Part shown: one piece after another, positions 12,476 through 23,638 of the stretch
Layout of the letters: each line of letters starts with the position of its first letter
Numbering within the stretch: position 1 is the first letter of the stretch
Source: Ehretia macrophylla
Taxonomy: Eukaryota; Streptophyta; Magnoliopsida; Boraginales; Ehretiaceae
NCBI GenBank assembly: GCA_037974665.1
Contig: CM075768.1
Span: 66,677,816 to 66,741,815 of the forward strand
Length of the DNA stretch: 64,000 bases
Reading direction: 5' to 3'
Translations under genes and position numbers: made by a program
The notes under the pieces: generated by a model
Database searches by the model: none
The model's input: the letters and a program-made list of their open reading frames with translations, nothing else
What the model was told of the DNA's origin: nothing

Positions 12476-13034
12476 CCTATTCAAATTTTTTTTCCTCCGA
12501 TTAGGGTTGCCTAGATACTTTATCCGCCATATTTCTATTATCGAATCCCACGGTACCTTGGGCAAGACAACTTCGCTTCAAGTGGAGGCTGGGCCCGCAA
12601 ACCGGGGGCGTAGGGCTTGTGACCAGGTCTCCGTCGCTCCGATGCCCATAACTTTTGATCCGTATGGAGTTACGCAGCGCACAGCATACCATTGGAAAGC
12701 ACTCCGAGAGCTCTTCGATGGGCGCAGCAAGCTTGCTTGTTCTACCCTTTTTGGAGCCAAAAATTGAACGTTTTAATTAGTTTCGGGCCACTTTTCTTAT
12801 TAAACTCTTTCTTTCCGTCTCGGATCATACGTCGTGAGCTGTTAAAAGGACGACAACCTTACTCGCTGGAATTTAGAGGGCCCTTCAATGCGTCGATATC
12901 AGGTCTTGCGAGGATGCTGCGTTGTTGAAGCGGATGGGTTGTTGTTAAGCCCATTGGGCCTTCTGAATAGGCCATCTCTCTAGGCTGGGACTATGAACCG
13001 TTAACACAAAACTGAATTCTACCCTCACCATTAC

Positions 13035-13153
13035 GGGTGCTATCATACCAGCACTAATGCACCGGATCCCATCAGAACTCCGAAGTTAAGCGTGCTTGGG
13101 TGAGAGTAGTACTAGGATGGGTAACCCCCTGGGAAATTCTCGTGTTGCACCCC
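13035..13153 (+). rRNA. 5S rRNA gene copy 20
   Basis: Full length. Changes are G7T, C67T, G89A (C box), G102A and C104T. Confidence 0.9.
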
Positions 13154-13713
13154 CCTTTTCAATTTTTTTTTTCCTCCGGTTAGGGTTGCCAAGATACTTT
13201 ATCCGCCACATTTCTATTATCGAATCCCATGGCACCATGGGCAAGACAACTTCGCTTCACGTGGAGGCTGGGCCCGTAAAGCGAGGGCGTAGCACTTGTG
13301 ACAAGGTCTCCGTCGCTCCGGTGCCCATAACTTTTGATCCGTAAGGAGTTACGCGACGCACAGCATACCGTTGGAAAGCTCTCCAAGAGCTCTGTGACAG
13401 GGGCAGCAAGCTTGCTTGCTGTGCCCTTTTTGGATCCAAAAATTGAATGTTCTCATCAGTTTTAGGCCACTTTTCATATTAAGCTCTGTTTTTTCGTACC
13501 GAATCGTACGTCGTGACCTGTTAAAAGGATGACAACCTTACTCGCTGGACATTAGAGAGCCCTACAATGCGTCGATATCACGTCTTGCGAGGATGCTGCG
13601 TTGTTGAAGCGGATTGGTTGTTGTTAAGCCTATTGGGCCTTCTAAATGGGCCATCTCTCTAGGCTGCGGCTGTGAACCGTTAACACAAAAATGAATTCTA
13701 CCCCCACCATGAC

Positions 13714-13832
13714 GGGTGCAATCATACCAGCACTAATGCACCGGATCCCTTCAAAACTTCGAAGTTGAGCGTGCTTGGGCGAGAGTAGTACTAGGATAGG
13801 TGACCCCCTATGAAGTCCTCGTGTTGCACCCC
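13714..13832 (+). rRNA. 5S rRNA gene copy 21
   Basis: Full length. Changes are G7A, A37T, G41A, C46T, A54G (A box), G85A, G97A and G98T. Confidence 0.88.
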
Positions 13833-14390
13833 CCTTTTCAATTTTTTTGGATCCGGTTAGGGTTGCCAAGATACTTTATCCACCATATTTTTATTATCAA
13901 ATCCCACGGCACCTTGGGCAAGACAACTTCGTTTCACGTGGAGGCGGGGCCCGTAAATCGAGGGCGTAAGGCTTGTGACCAGGTCTCCGTCGCTCCGGTG
14001 CCCATAACTTTTGATTCGTAAGGAGTAACGCAGCGTACAGCATACCGTTGGAAAGCTCACCGAGAGCTCTACGATGATGGCAGCAAGCTTGCCCGTTGTG
14101 CCCTTTTTGAAGCCCAAAATTGAACGTTTTCATCAGTATTGGGCCACTTTTCTTATTAAGCTCTGTTTTTCCATCCTGGATCGTACGTCGTGAGCTGTTA
14201 AAAGGACGACAACCTTACTCGTTGGACATTAGAGGGCCCTACAATGCGTCAATATCATGTCTTGCGAGGATGCTGCGTTGATGAAGCGGATGGGTTGTTG
14301 TTAAGCCCATTAGGCCTTCTGAATGGGCCATCTCTCTAGGCTGGGACTGTGAACCGTTAACACAAAAAGGAATTTTACCCCCACCATGAC

Positions 14391-14509
14391 AGGTGCGATC
14401 ATACCAGCAATAATGCACCTGATCCCATCAGAACTTTAAAGTTAAGCGTGCTTGGGCTAGAGTAGTACTAGGATGGGTGACCCCTTGGGAAGTCCTTGTG
14501 TTGCACCCA
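14391..14509 (+). rRNA. 5S rRNA gene copy 22 (unit carries the TRIM)
   Basis: Full length. Changes are G1A, C20A, G30T, C46T, C47T, G48A, G68T, C95T, C107T and C119A. Its spacer is split by the TRIM at 14646-15167. Confidence 0.87.
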
Positions 14510-14640
14510 CCTTTTCAATTTTTTTCTCCAGTTAGGCTTGCCAAGATGCTTTATCTACCACATTTCTATTACCGAATCCCACGGCACCTTGGGAAAAAGA
14601 ACTTCGCTTCACGTTGAGGCTGGGCCCGTAAACCGAGGGC

Positions 14641-14645
14641 GTAGG
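14641..14645. repeat. Left target-site duplication of the TRIM
   Basis: GTAGG directly before the TRIM and again at 15168-15172 directly after it. The uninterrupted spacer elsewhere reads GGGCGTAGGGCTTGTG, so the five bases were duplicated on insertion. Confidence 0.93.
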
Positions 14646-14865
14646 TGTGGTAACACAATCCCACATCGAAAAATTAGGAAGTGGTACAACTGGTTATAAA
14701 GGTTCAAGTCCTTGTAACAGCCAGGAGCGCTTTTCACGTGGGAGACCACGTGAGGAACAAAACCGTGAGAGTATTGGTTCCCTTCGGGGCTTGCTCAAAG
14801 CGGACAATATCCTGGTAGTATCGACTCGTGCGCCCCTCTGTGGGAATGGTGATCGGGTCGTTACA
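14646..14865 (+). repeat. TRIM left LTR
   Basis: 220 bp with TG...CA ends. It begins with the TAACACAATCCCACATCG-type start common to plant TRIMs and ends GGGTCGTTACA. It holds a perfect hairpin at 14734-14753 and A-/B-box-like motifs at 14682-14693 and 14701-14711. Confidence 0.94.
14734..14753 (+). other. Perfect hairpin in TRIM LTR (double G-box, GAGA loop)
   Basis: Arms TCACGTGG and CCACGTGA are fully complementary around GAGA, which is a GNRA-type tetraloop in RNA. Each arm contains CACGTG, the G-box of plant bZIP/bHLH factors. The same structure is in the right LTR at 15036-15055. Function is inference. Confidence 0.75.
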
Positions 14866-14867
14866 AA

Positions 14868-14879
14868 TGGTATCAGAGC
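14868..14879 (+). other. TRIM primer binding site (tRNA-iMet)
   Basis: TGGTATCAGAGC, two bases after the left LTR. It is complementary to the 3' end of plant initiator methionine tRNA, the usual primer of plant LTR retrotransposons. Confidence 0.94.
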
Positions 14880-14882
14880 CTA

Positions 14883-14898
14883 CCACGGGCGACCGTGG
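14883..14898 (+). other. Hairpin just downstream of the TRIM primer site
   Basis: CCACGG and CCGTGG pair perfectly around GCGA, again a GNRA-type loop. It starts four bases after the primer binding site and occupies much of the 82-bp internal domain. A packaging or dimerisation signal would be expected here, but that is inference. Confidence 0.6.
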
Positions 14899-14934
14899 CG
14901 TTGTGACGTTAGCCCGCGAGGGCGCGTGCCTCTT

Positions 14935-14947
14935 AAGGGGGGTGGAG
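14935..14947 (+). other. TRIM polypurine tract
   Basis: Purine-rich run AAGGGGGG with following GGAG, directly before the right LTR, where plus-strand DNA priming takes place. Confidence 0.8.
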
Positions 14948-15167
14948 TGTGGTAACACAATCCCACATCGAAAAATTAGGAAGTGGTACAGCTGGTTATA
15001 AAGGTTCAAGTCCTTGTAACAGCCAGGAGCGCTTTTCACGTGGGAGACCACGTGAGGAACAAAACCGTGAGAGTATTGGTTCCCTTCGGGGCTTGCTCAA
15101 AGCGGACAATATCCTGGTAGTATCGACTCGTGCGCCCCTCTGTGGGAATGGTGATCGGGTCGTTACA
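14948..15167 (+). repeat. TRIM right LTR
   Basis: 220 bp, direct repeat of 14646-14865 with one visible difference. It is followed by the second GTAGG and then by normal 5S spacer. Confidence 0.94.
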
Positions 15168-15172
15168 GTAGG
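15168..15172. repeat. Right target-site duplication of the TRIM
   Basis: GTAGG, matching 14641-14645; the 5S spacer resumes here with GGCTTGTGAC. Confidence 0.93.
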
Positions 15173-15591
15173 GCTTGTGACAAGGTCTCCATCGTTCCGG
15201 TGCCCATAACTTTTGATCCGTAAGGAGTTACGCAGCGCACAACATACCGTTGGAAAGCACTCAGAGAGCTCTACGACTGGTGCAGCAAGCTTGCTTGCTT
15301 TACACTTTTTGGAGCCCAAAATCGAACGTCTTCAACAGTTTCGCATAACTTTTCTTATTAAACCCTGTTTTCAGTCATTGATCGTACGTCATGAGCTGTT
15401 AGAAGGATGACAACCTTACTCACTGGACATTAGAGGGCCCTACAATGCGTCGATATCATGTCTTGCGAGGATGCTACGTTGTTGAAGCGGATGGGTTGTT
15501 GTTAAGCCCATTGGGCCTTCTAAATGGGCCATCTTTCTAGGCTGGGACTGTGAACCGTTAACACAAAAAGGAATTCTACCCCCACCATGAC

Positions 15592-15710
15592 GGGTTCGAT
15601 CATAGCGGTACTAATGCACTGGATCCCATCAGAACTCCAAAGTTAAGCGTGCTTGGGCGAGAGTAGTACTAGGATGGGAGACCCCCTGGGAAGTCCTCGT
15701 GTTGTACCCC
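15592..15710 (+). rRNA. 5S rRNA gene copy 23
   Basis: Full length. Changes are G5T, C14G, A16G, C18T, C29T, G48A, T88A (C box) and C114T. Confidence 0.88.
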
Positions 15711-16268
15711 CCTTTTCAATTTTTTTTCCTCCGGTTAGGGTTGCCAAGATACTTTATCCACCACATTTCTGTTATTGAATCCCACGGCACCTTGGGCTAG
15801 ACAACTCCTATTCACGTGGAGGCTGGGCCCGTAAACCGACGGCGTAGGGCTTGTGACCAGGTCTCCGTCGCTCCGGTGCCCATAACTTTTGATCCGTAAG
15901 GAGTAACGCGGCGCACAACATACCTTTGGAAAGCTCTCGAAGAGTTCTACGACGGGCGCAGCAAGCTTGCCTGCTATGCCCTTTTTGGAGCCCAAAATTG
16001 AAAGTTTTCAACAGTTTCGGGCCACTTTTCTTATTAAGCTCTGTTTTTCAGTCCCGAATCGTACGTCGTGAGCTGTTAAAAGGACGACAACCTTACTCGC
16101 TGGACAATAGGGAGCCCTACAATGCGTCGATATCATGTCTTGCGAAGATGCTGCGTTGTTGAAGTGGATGGGTTGTTGTTAAGTCCATTGGGCCTTCTGA
16201 ATGGGCCATCTCTCTAGGATGGGACTGTGAACCGTCAACACAAAAAGGAAATCTACCCCCAACATGAC

Positions 16269-16387
16269 GGGTGCGATCATACCAGCACTAATGCAACGGA
16301 TCCCATCAGAACTCCGAAGTTAAGCGTGCTTGGGCGAGAGTAGTCCTAGGATAGGTGACCCCCTGGGAAGTCCACGTGTTGCATCCC
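16269..16387 (+). rRNA. 5S rRNA gene copy 24
   Basis: Full length. Changes are C28A, A77C, G85A (C box), T106A and C116T. Confidence 0.9.
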
Positions 16388-16946
16388 CTTTTTCAATATT
16401 TTTTTCCTCCGGTTAGGGTTGCCATGATACTTTATCCACCACATTTCTATTATCGAATCCCACGGTACCTTGGGCAGGACAACTTCCCTTCACGTGGAGG
16501 CTTGGCCCTCAAACTGAGGGCGTAGGGCTTGTGACAAGGTCTCCGTCGTTCCGGTGCCCATAACTTTTGATCCGTAAGGAGTTACGCGGCACACAGTATA
16601 CCGTTGGAAAGCTCTCGGAGAGCTCTACGACTGGTGCATCAAGCTTGCATGCTTTGCCCCTTTTGGAGGCCAAAATCGAACGTTTTCATTAGTTTCGGGT
16701 CACTTTTCTTATTAAGCTCAGTTTTTCTGTCCCGGATCGTACTTTGTGAGCTTTTAAAATGACAACAACCTTACTCGTTGGACATTAGAGGGCCCTACAA
16801 TGTGTCGATATCACGTCTTGCGAGGATGCTGCGTCGTTGAAGCGGATGGGTTGTTGTTATGCCCATTGGGCCTTCTGAATTGGCCATCTCTCTAGGCTGG
16901 GACTGTGAACCATTAACACAAAAAGGAATTCTACCCCCACCATGAC

Positions 16947-17064
16947 GGGTTCGATCATACCAGCACTAATGCACTGGATCCCATCAGAACTCCAAAGTTA
17001 AGCGTGCTTGGGCGAGAGTAGTATTAGGATGGGTGACCCCTGGGAAGTCCTCGTGTTGCACCCC
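16947..17064 (+). rRNA. 5S rRNA gene copy 25
   Basis: 118 nt, one C missing from the C-box run. Also G5T, C29T, G48A and C78T. Confidence 0.9.
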
Positions 17065-17623
17065 CCTTTTCAATCTTTTTTCCTCCGGTTAGGGTTGCCA
17101 AGATACTTTATCCACCACATTTCTATTTTCGAATCCCACGGCACCTTGGGCAAGACAACTTCGCTTCACGTGGAGGTTGGGCCCGCAAAACCGTGGGCGT
17201 AGGGCTTGTGACATGGTTTCTGTCGCTCTGGTGCTCATAACTTTTGATCCGTAAGGAGTTACGCGGCGCACAGCATACCGTTGGAAAGCACTCCGAGAGC
17301 TCTACGACGGGGGCGGCAAGCTTGCTTGCTGCGTCCTTTTTGGAGCCCAAAATCGAACGTTTTCATCAGTTTCTAGCCACTTTTCTTATTAAGCTCTGTT
17401 TTTCTGTCCCGGATCGTACCTCGTGAGCTTTTAAAAGGACGACAACCTTACTCGCTAGACATTAGGGAGCCCTACAATCTGTCGATATCACGTCTTGCAA
17501 GGATGCTGCGTTGTTGAAGCAGATGGGTTGTTGTTATGCCCATTGGGCCTTCTGAATGTGCCATCTCTCTAGGCTGGGACTGTGAACCGTTAACACAAAA
17601 AGGAATTCTACCCCCACCATGAT

Positions 17624-17742
17624 GGGTGCGATCATACCAGCACTAATGCACCGGATCCCATCAGAACTCCGTTGTTAAGTGTTCTTGGGCGAGAGTAGTA
17701 CTAGGATGGGTGACCCCCTGGGAAGTTCTCGTGTTGCACCCC
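17624..17742 (+). rRNA. 5S rRNA gene copy 26 (A box altered)
   Basis: Full length. A49T, A50T, C57T and G60T hit the A-box region; C104T is also present. Confidence 0.9.
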
Positions 17743-18300
17743 CCTTTTCAATTTTTTTTCCTCCGGTTAGGGTTGCCAAGATACTTTATCCACCACATTT
17801 CTATTATCGAATCAAACGGCAACTTGGGCAAGACAACTTCGCTTCACGTGGAGGCTGGGCTGGCAAACCGAGGGCGTAGAGCTTGTGACCAGGTCTCCGT
17901 CACTACGGTGCCTATAACTTTTGATCCGTAAGGAGTAACGCGGCGCACAGCATACCGTTGGAAAGCTCTCCGAGAGCTCTACGACGATGGCTGCATGCTT
18001 GCTTGCTGTGCCCTTTTTGGAGCCTAAAATCGAACGTTTTAATCAGTTTTGGGCCACTTTTCTTATTAAGCTGTGTTTTTCTTTCCCGGATCGTACGTCG
18101 TGAGCTGTTAAAAGGACGACTACCTTACTCGCTGGACATTATAGGGCCCTACAATGCGTCGTTATCACGTCTTGTGAGGATGCTGCGTTGTTGAAGTGGA
18201 TGGGTTGTTGCTAAGCCCATTAGGCCTTATGAATGGGCCATCTCTCTAGGCTGAGACTGTGAACCGTTAACACAAAAATGAATTCTACCCCCACCATGAC

Positions 18301-18419
18301 GGGTGCGATCATACAAGCACTAATGCACCGGATCCCATCAGAACTCCGAAGTTAAGCTTGCTTGGGCAAGAGTAGTACTAGGATGGGTGACCCACTGGGA
18401 AGTCCTCGTGTTGCACACC
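18301..18419 (+). rRNA. 5S rRNA gene copy 27
   Basis: Full length. Changes are C15A, G58T, G68A, C94A and C117A. Confidence 0.9.
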
Positions 18420-18976
18420 CTTTTTCAATTTTTTTCCTCCGGTTAGGGTTGCCAAGATACTTTATCCACCACATTTCTATAATCAAATCCCACGGCACCT
18501 TGGGCAAGATAACTTCGCTTCACGTGGAGGCTGGGCCCGCAAACCGAGGCCGTAGGGCTTGTGACAAGGTCTCCGTCTCTCCGGTGCACATAACTTTTGA
18601 TCTGTAAGGAGTTACGCGACGAACAGCTTACCGTTGGAAAGCTCTCGGAGAGCTCTACAATGGGGGCAACAAACTCGTTTGCTGTGCCCTTTTTGGTGCC
18701 AAAAATCGAACGTTTTCATCAGTTTCGGGCCACTTTTCTTATTAAGCTCTGTTCTTCCGTCCCAGATCGCTCGTCGTGAGCTGTTAAAAGGATGACAACC
18801 TTACTCGTTGGACATTAGAGGGCCCTACAATGCATCGATATCATGTCTTGCGAGGATGATGCGTTGTTGAAGCGGATGGGTTGTTGTTAAGCCCATTGGG
18901 CCTTCTGAATGGGCCATCTCTCTAGGCTGGGACTATGAACCGTTAACCCAAAAATGAATTCTACCCCCACCATGAC

Positions 18977-19095
18977 GGGTGCGATCATACCAGCACTAAT
19001 GCTCCGGATCCCATCTGAACTCCGAAGTTAAGCGTGCTTGGACGAGAGTATTACTAGGATGGTAGACCCCTTGGGAAGTCCTGGTGTTGCACCAC
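18977..19095 (+). rRNA. 5S rRNA gene copy 28 (C box altered)
   Basis: Full length. G87T, T88A and C95T fall in the C box; also A27T, A40T, G66A, G75T, C107G and C118A. Confidence 0.87.
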
Positions 19096-19653
19096 TCTTT
19101 TCAATTTTTTTTCCTCCGGTTAGGGTTGCCAAGATACTTTATCTACCACATTTCTATTATCGAATCCCACAACACCTTGGGCAAGACAACTTCGCTTCAC
19201 GTGGAGGCTGGGCCCATAAACCGAGGGCGTAGGGCATGTGACCAGGTCTCCGTCGCTCCGGTGCCCATAACTTTTGATCCATAAGGAGTTACGCGGCATA
19301 CAACATACTGTTGCAAAGCTCTCGGAGATCTCTTCGACCGGAGCAGCAAGCTTCCTTTCTTTGCTATTTTTGGAGCCCAAAATCGAACGTTTTCATCAGT
19401 TTCGGGACACTTTTCTTATTAAGCTCTATTTTTCCGTCCCGGATCGTACATCGTGAGCTGTTAAAAGGACGACAACCTTACTCGCGGGACATTAGAGGGC
19501 CCTACAAAGCAACGATATCACGTCTTGCGAGGATGCTACGTTGTTGAAGCGGACGAGTTGTTGTTAAGCCCATTAGGCCTTCTGAATGGGCCATCTCTCT
19601 ATGCTGGGACTGTGAACCGTTAACACAAAAAGGAATTCTACCCCCACCATGAC

Positions 19654-19772
19654 GGTTGCGATCATACCAGCACTAATGAATCGGATCCCATCAGAACTCC
19701 GAAGTTAAGCGTGCTTGGGCGAGAGTAGTACTAGGATGGGTGACCCCTTGGGAAGTCCTCGTGTTGCACCCC
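19654..19772 (+). rRNA. 5S rRNA gene copy 29
   Basis: Full length. Changes are G3T, C26A, C28T and C95T. A box and intermediate element are of majority type. Confidence 0.92.
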
Positions 19773-20329
19773 CCTTTTCAATTTTTTTTCCTCTGGTTTG
19801 GGTTGCCAAGATACTTTATCTACCACATTTCTATTATGGAATACCACGACACCTTGGGCAAGACAACTTCGCATTACGTGGACGCTGGGCCTGCAAACCG
19901 AGGGCGTAGGGCTTGTGACAAGGTCTCCGTCGCTCCGGTGCCCATAACTTTTGATCCAAAAGGAGTTACGCGGCGTACAACATACCGTTGGAAAGCTCTC
20001 GGAGAGCTCTTCGACCGGGGCAGCAAGCTCGCTTGCTATGCCCTTTTTGGTGCCCAAAATCGAACGTTTTCATCAGTTTCGGGACACTTTTCTTATTAAG
20101 CTCTATTTTTCCGTCCCGGATCGTACATCGTGAGCTGTTAAAAGGACGACAACCTTAATCGCGGGAGATTAGTGGTCCCTACAATGCATCGATATCATGT
20201 CCTGCGAGGATGCTGCGTTGTTGAAGCGGATGGGTTGTTGTTAAGCCCATTGGGCCTTCTGAATGGGCCATCTCTCTAGGCTGGGACTGTGAACCGTTAA
20301 CACAAAAAGGAATTCTACCCCACCATAAC

Positions 20330-20448
20330 CGGTGCAATCATACCAGCACTAATGCACCGGATCCTATCAGAATTCCGAAGTTAAGCGTGCTTGGGCGAGA
20401 GTAGTACTAGGATGGGTGACCCCTTGGGAAGTCCTCGTGTTGCGCCCC
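20330..20448 (+). rRNA. 5S rRNA gene copy 30
   Basis: Full length. Changes are G1C, G7A, C36T, C44T, C95T and A115G. Confidence 0.9.
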
Positions 20449-21006
20449 TCTTTTCAATTTTTTTTCCTCCGGTTAGTGTTCCCAAGATACTTTATCAACC
20501 ACATTTCAATTATCGAATCCCACGGCACATTGGACAAGAAAACTTCGCTTCACGTGGAGGCTGGGACCGCAAATCGAGGGCGTAGGGCTTGTGACAAGGT
20601 CTCCGTCGCTCCGATGCCCATAACTGTGGATCCGTAAGGAGTTACACGGCGCACAGCATACCGTTGGAAAGCTCACTGAGAGCTCTACGACGATGGAAGC
20701 AAGCTCGCTCGTTGTGCCCTTTTTGGAGCCCAAAATCGAACGTTTTCATCAGTTTCGGCCCACTTTTCTTATTAAGCTCTATTTTTCCATCCTGGATCGT
20801 ACGTCGTGAGCTGTTAAAAGGACGACAACCATACTCGCTGGACATTAGAGGGCCCTACAATGCGTCGATATCACGTCTTGCGAGGATGCTGCGTTGTTGA
20901 AGCAGATGTGTTGTTGTTAAGCCCATTGGGCCTTCTCAATGGGCCATCTCTCTAGGCTGGGACGGTGAACCGTTAACACAAAAAGGAATTCTACCCCCAC
21001 CATGAC

Positions 21007-21125
21007 GGTTGCGATCATACCAGCACTAATGCACCGGATCCCATCAGAACTCCAAAGTTAAGCGTGCTTGGGCGAGAGTAGTACTAGGATGGGTGACCCC
21101 CGGCGAAGTCCTTGTGTTGCACCCC
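21007..21125 (+). rRNA. 5S rRNA gene copy 31
   Basis: Full length. Changes are G3T, G48A, T96G, G98C and C107T. The changes at 96 and 98 disturb the end of the C box. Confidence 0.9.
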
Positions 21126-21683
21126 ACTTTTCAATTTTTTTTCCTCCGGTTTGGGTTGCCAAGATACTTTATCCACCACATTTCGATTATCGAATCCAAC
21201 GACACCATGGGCAAGACAACTTCGCTTCACGTAGAGGCTGGGCCCGCAAACCGAGGGCGTAGGGCTTGTGACAAGGTCTCCGTCGCTCCGGTGCCCATAA
21301 CTTTTGATCCATAAGGAGTTACGCGGCGCACAGCATACCGTAGCAAAGCTCTCGGAGAGCTCTACGATTGGGGTAGCAAGCTTGCTTCTTGTGCCCTTTT
21401 TGTAGCCCAAAATCAAATGTTTTCATAAGTTCCGGGCCACTTTTCTTGTTAATCTCTATTTTTCCGTCCCGGATCGTATGTCGTGAGCTGTTAAAAGGAC
21501 GACTACCATACTCGCTGGACATTAGGGGGCCTTACAATGCGTCGATATCACGTCTTGCGAGGGTACTGCGTTGTTGAAGCGGATGGGTTGGTGTTAAGCC
21601 CATTGGGCCTTCTTAATAGGCCATCTCTATAGTCTGAGACTGTGAACCGTTAAGACAAAAAGATATTCGACCCCCACCATGAC

Positions 21684-21802
21684 GGGGGTGGTCATACCAG
21701 GACTAATGCACAGGATCCCATCAGAACTCTGAAGTTAAGCGTGTTTGGGCGAGAGTAGTACTCGGATGCATGACCCCCTGGGAAGTCCTAGTGTTGCACC
21801 CC
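21684..21802 (+). rRNA. 5S rRNA gene copy 32 (strongly diverged)
   Basis: Full length but with about ten changes: T4G, C6T, A8G, C18G, C29A, C47T, C61T, A80C, G86C, G87A and C107A. The C-box changes make it a likely pseudogene. Confidence 0.84.
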
Positions 21803-22357
21803 CCTCTTCATTTTTTTTTTCCTCCGGTTAGGGTTGCCAAGATACTCCACCACATTTCTATTATCGAATCCTACGGCACCTTGGGCAAGAAAACTTCACT
21901 TCACGTGGAGGCTGGGCCTGCAAACCGAGGGCGTAGGGCTTGTGACAAGGTCTCCATCGCTCCGGTGCCTATAACTTTTGATCTGTAAGGAGTAACGCGG
22001 CGCACAGCAAACAGTTGGAAAGCTCTCCTAGAGCTCTACGCCGGGGGCAGCCAGGTTTCTTGCTTTGCCCTTTTTGGAGCCCAAAATCGAACGTTTTCAT
22101 CAGTTTCAGGCCACTTTTCTTATTGAGTTCTATTTTTCCATCCCGGATCGTACATCGTCAGCTATTAAAAGGACGACAACCTTACTCGCGGGACATTATA
22201 GGGCCTTACAATGTGTCGATATCACGTCTTGCAAGAATGCTGCGTTGTTGAAGCGGATGGCTTGTTGTTAAGCCCATTGGGCCTTCTGAATGGGCCATCT
22301 CTCTAGGCTGGGACTGTGAACCGTTAACACAAAAATGAATTCTACCCCCACCATGAC

Positions 22358-22476
22358 GGGTGCGATCATACCGGTAATAATGCACCGGATCCCATCAGAA
22401 CTCCGAAGTCAAGCGTGCTTGGGCGATAGTAGTACTAGGATGGGTGACCACATTGGAAGTCCTCGTGTTGCACCCC
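22358..22476 (+). rRNA. 5S rRNA gene copy 33 (unit with 73-bp spacer deletion)
   Basis: Full length. Changes are A16G, C18T, C20A, T53C, G70T, C93A, C95A and G97T. The following spacer lacks about 73 bp at 22828-22832. Confidence 0.87.
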
Positions 22477-22827
22477 CCTTTTCAATTTTTTTTCCTCCGG
22501 TTAGGGTTGCCAAGATACTTTATCCACCACATTTCTATTATCAAATCCCATGTCACCTTGTACAAGACAACTTCGCTCCACGTGGAGGCTGGGCCCGTAA
22601 ACCGAGGGCGTAGTGCTTGTGACCAGGTCTCCGTCGCTCCGGTGCCTATAGTTTTTGATCCGTAAGGAGTAACAGGTGCACAGCAAACCGTTGGAAAGCT
22701 CTCCATGAGATCTACGACGGGGGCAGCAAGCACGCTTGCTGTGATCATTTTGGAGCCCAAAATCGAACGTTTTCATCAGTTTCAGGCCACTTTTCTTATT
22801 AAGCTATGTTTTTCCATCCCGGATAGT

Positions 22828-22832
22828 ACGTC
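22828..22832. other. Microhomology deletion scar in spacer of unit 33
   Basis: The normal spacer has ACGTC in CGTACGTCGTGAG and again in TATCACGTCTTGCG, about 73 bp apart. Here one ACGTC joins the left context to the right context and everything between is gone, giving the 604-bp unit. Confidence 0.85.
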
Positions 22833-22961
22833 TTGCGAGGATGCTGCATTGTTGAAGCGGATGGGTTCTTGTTAAGCCCATTGGGCCATCTGAATGGGCC
22901 ATCTCTCTAGGCTGGGATGGTGAACCGTTAACACAAAAAGGAATTCTACCCCCACCATTAA

Positions 22962-23081
22962 AGGTGCGATCACACCAGCACTAATGCACCGAATCCCATC
23001 AGAACTCCAAAGTTAAGCGTGCTTGGGCGAGAGTAGGAGTAGGATGGGTGACCCCCTGGGGAGGTCTTCGTGTTGCACCCC
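22962..23081 (+). rRNA. 5S rRNA gene copy 34
   Basis: 120 nt, with one extra G after the C box. Also G1A, T12C, G31A, G48A, T76G, C78G, A101G and C105T. Confidence 0.87.
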
Positions 23082-23638
23082 CCTTTTCAATTTTTTTTCC
23101 ACCGGTTATGGGTACCAAGATACTTTATCCACCACATTTCTATTATCGAATCCCACGGCACCTTGGGCAAGACAACTTCACTTCACGTGGAGGCTGGGCC
23201 CGCAAACTGAGGGCGTAGGGCTTGTGACAAGGTCTCCGTCACTCCGGTGCCCATAACTTTGGATCCGTAAGGGGTGACGCGGCGTACAGCATACCGTTGG
23301 AAAGCCCTCCGAGAGCTCTACGACGAGGGTAGCAAGCTTGCTTGCCATGCCCTATTTGGAGCTCAAAATCGAACGTATTCATCAGTTTCAGGCCACTTTG
23401 CTTATTAAGCTTTGTTTTTCCATCCCAGATCATACGTCGTGAGCTGTTAAATGGACGACATCCTTACTCGCTGGAAATTAGAGGGCCCTACAATGCGTCG
23501 ATATCACGTCTTGCAAGGATGCAGCATTGTTGAAGCAGATGGATTTTTGTTAAGCCCATTGGGCCTTCTGAATGGGCCATCTCTCTAGGCTGGGACTATG
23601 AACCGTTAACACAAAAATAATTCTACCCCCAAAATGAC

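Larger units (their letters stand above)
14646..15167 (+). mobile_element. TRIM retrotransposon, complete (LTR 220 / internal 82 / LTR 220)
   Basis: A non-autonomous miniature LTR retrotransposon inserted in a 5S spacer. It has two direct repeats of 220 bp that start TGTGG and end TTACA, an internal domain of only 82 bp, a primer binding site matching plant initiator tRNA-Met just after the left LTR, a purine-rich tract before the right LTR and a 5-bp target duplication. By eye the LTRs differ at one site (CAACTGG against CAGCTGG), so the insertion is much younger than the array around it. There is no coding capacity; a partner element must have supplied reverse transcriptase and integrase. 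The LTR contains a G-box hairpin. I do not assign it to a named TRIM family. Confidence 0.95.

Noticed and set aside
14647-14955. 102-codon ORF over the TRIM
   Set aside because: It begins at a GTG inside the LTR and crosses primer site and polypurine tract; TRIMs are non-coding.
14646-15167. Identification of the TRIM as Cassandra, which carries a 5S promoter in its LTR
   Set aside because: I found only a GAGAGTA match to the 5S intermediate element and no convincing A or C box of 5S type within the LTR. An alignment to Cassandra LTRs would settle it.
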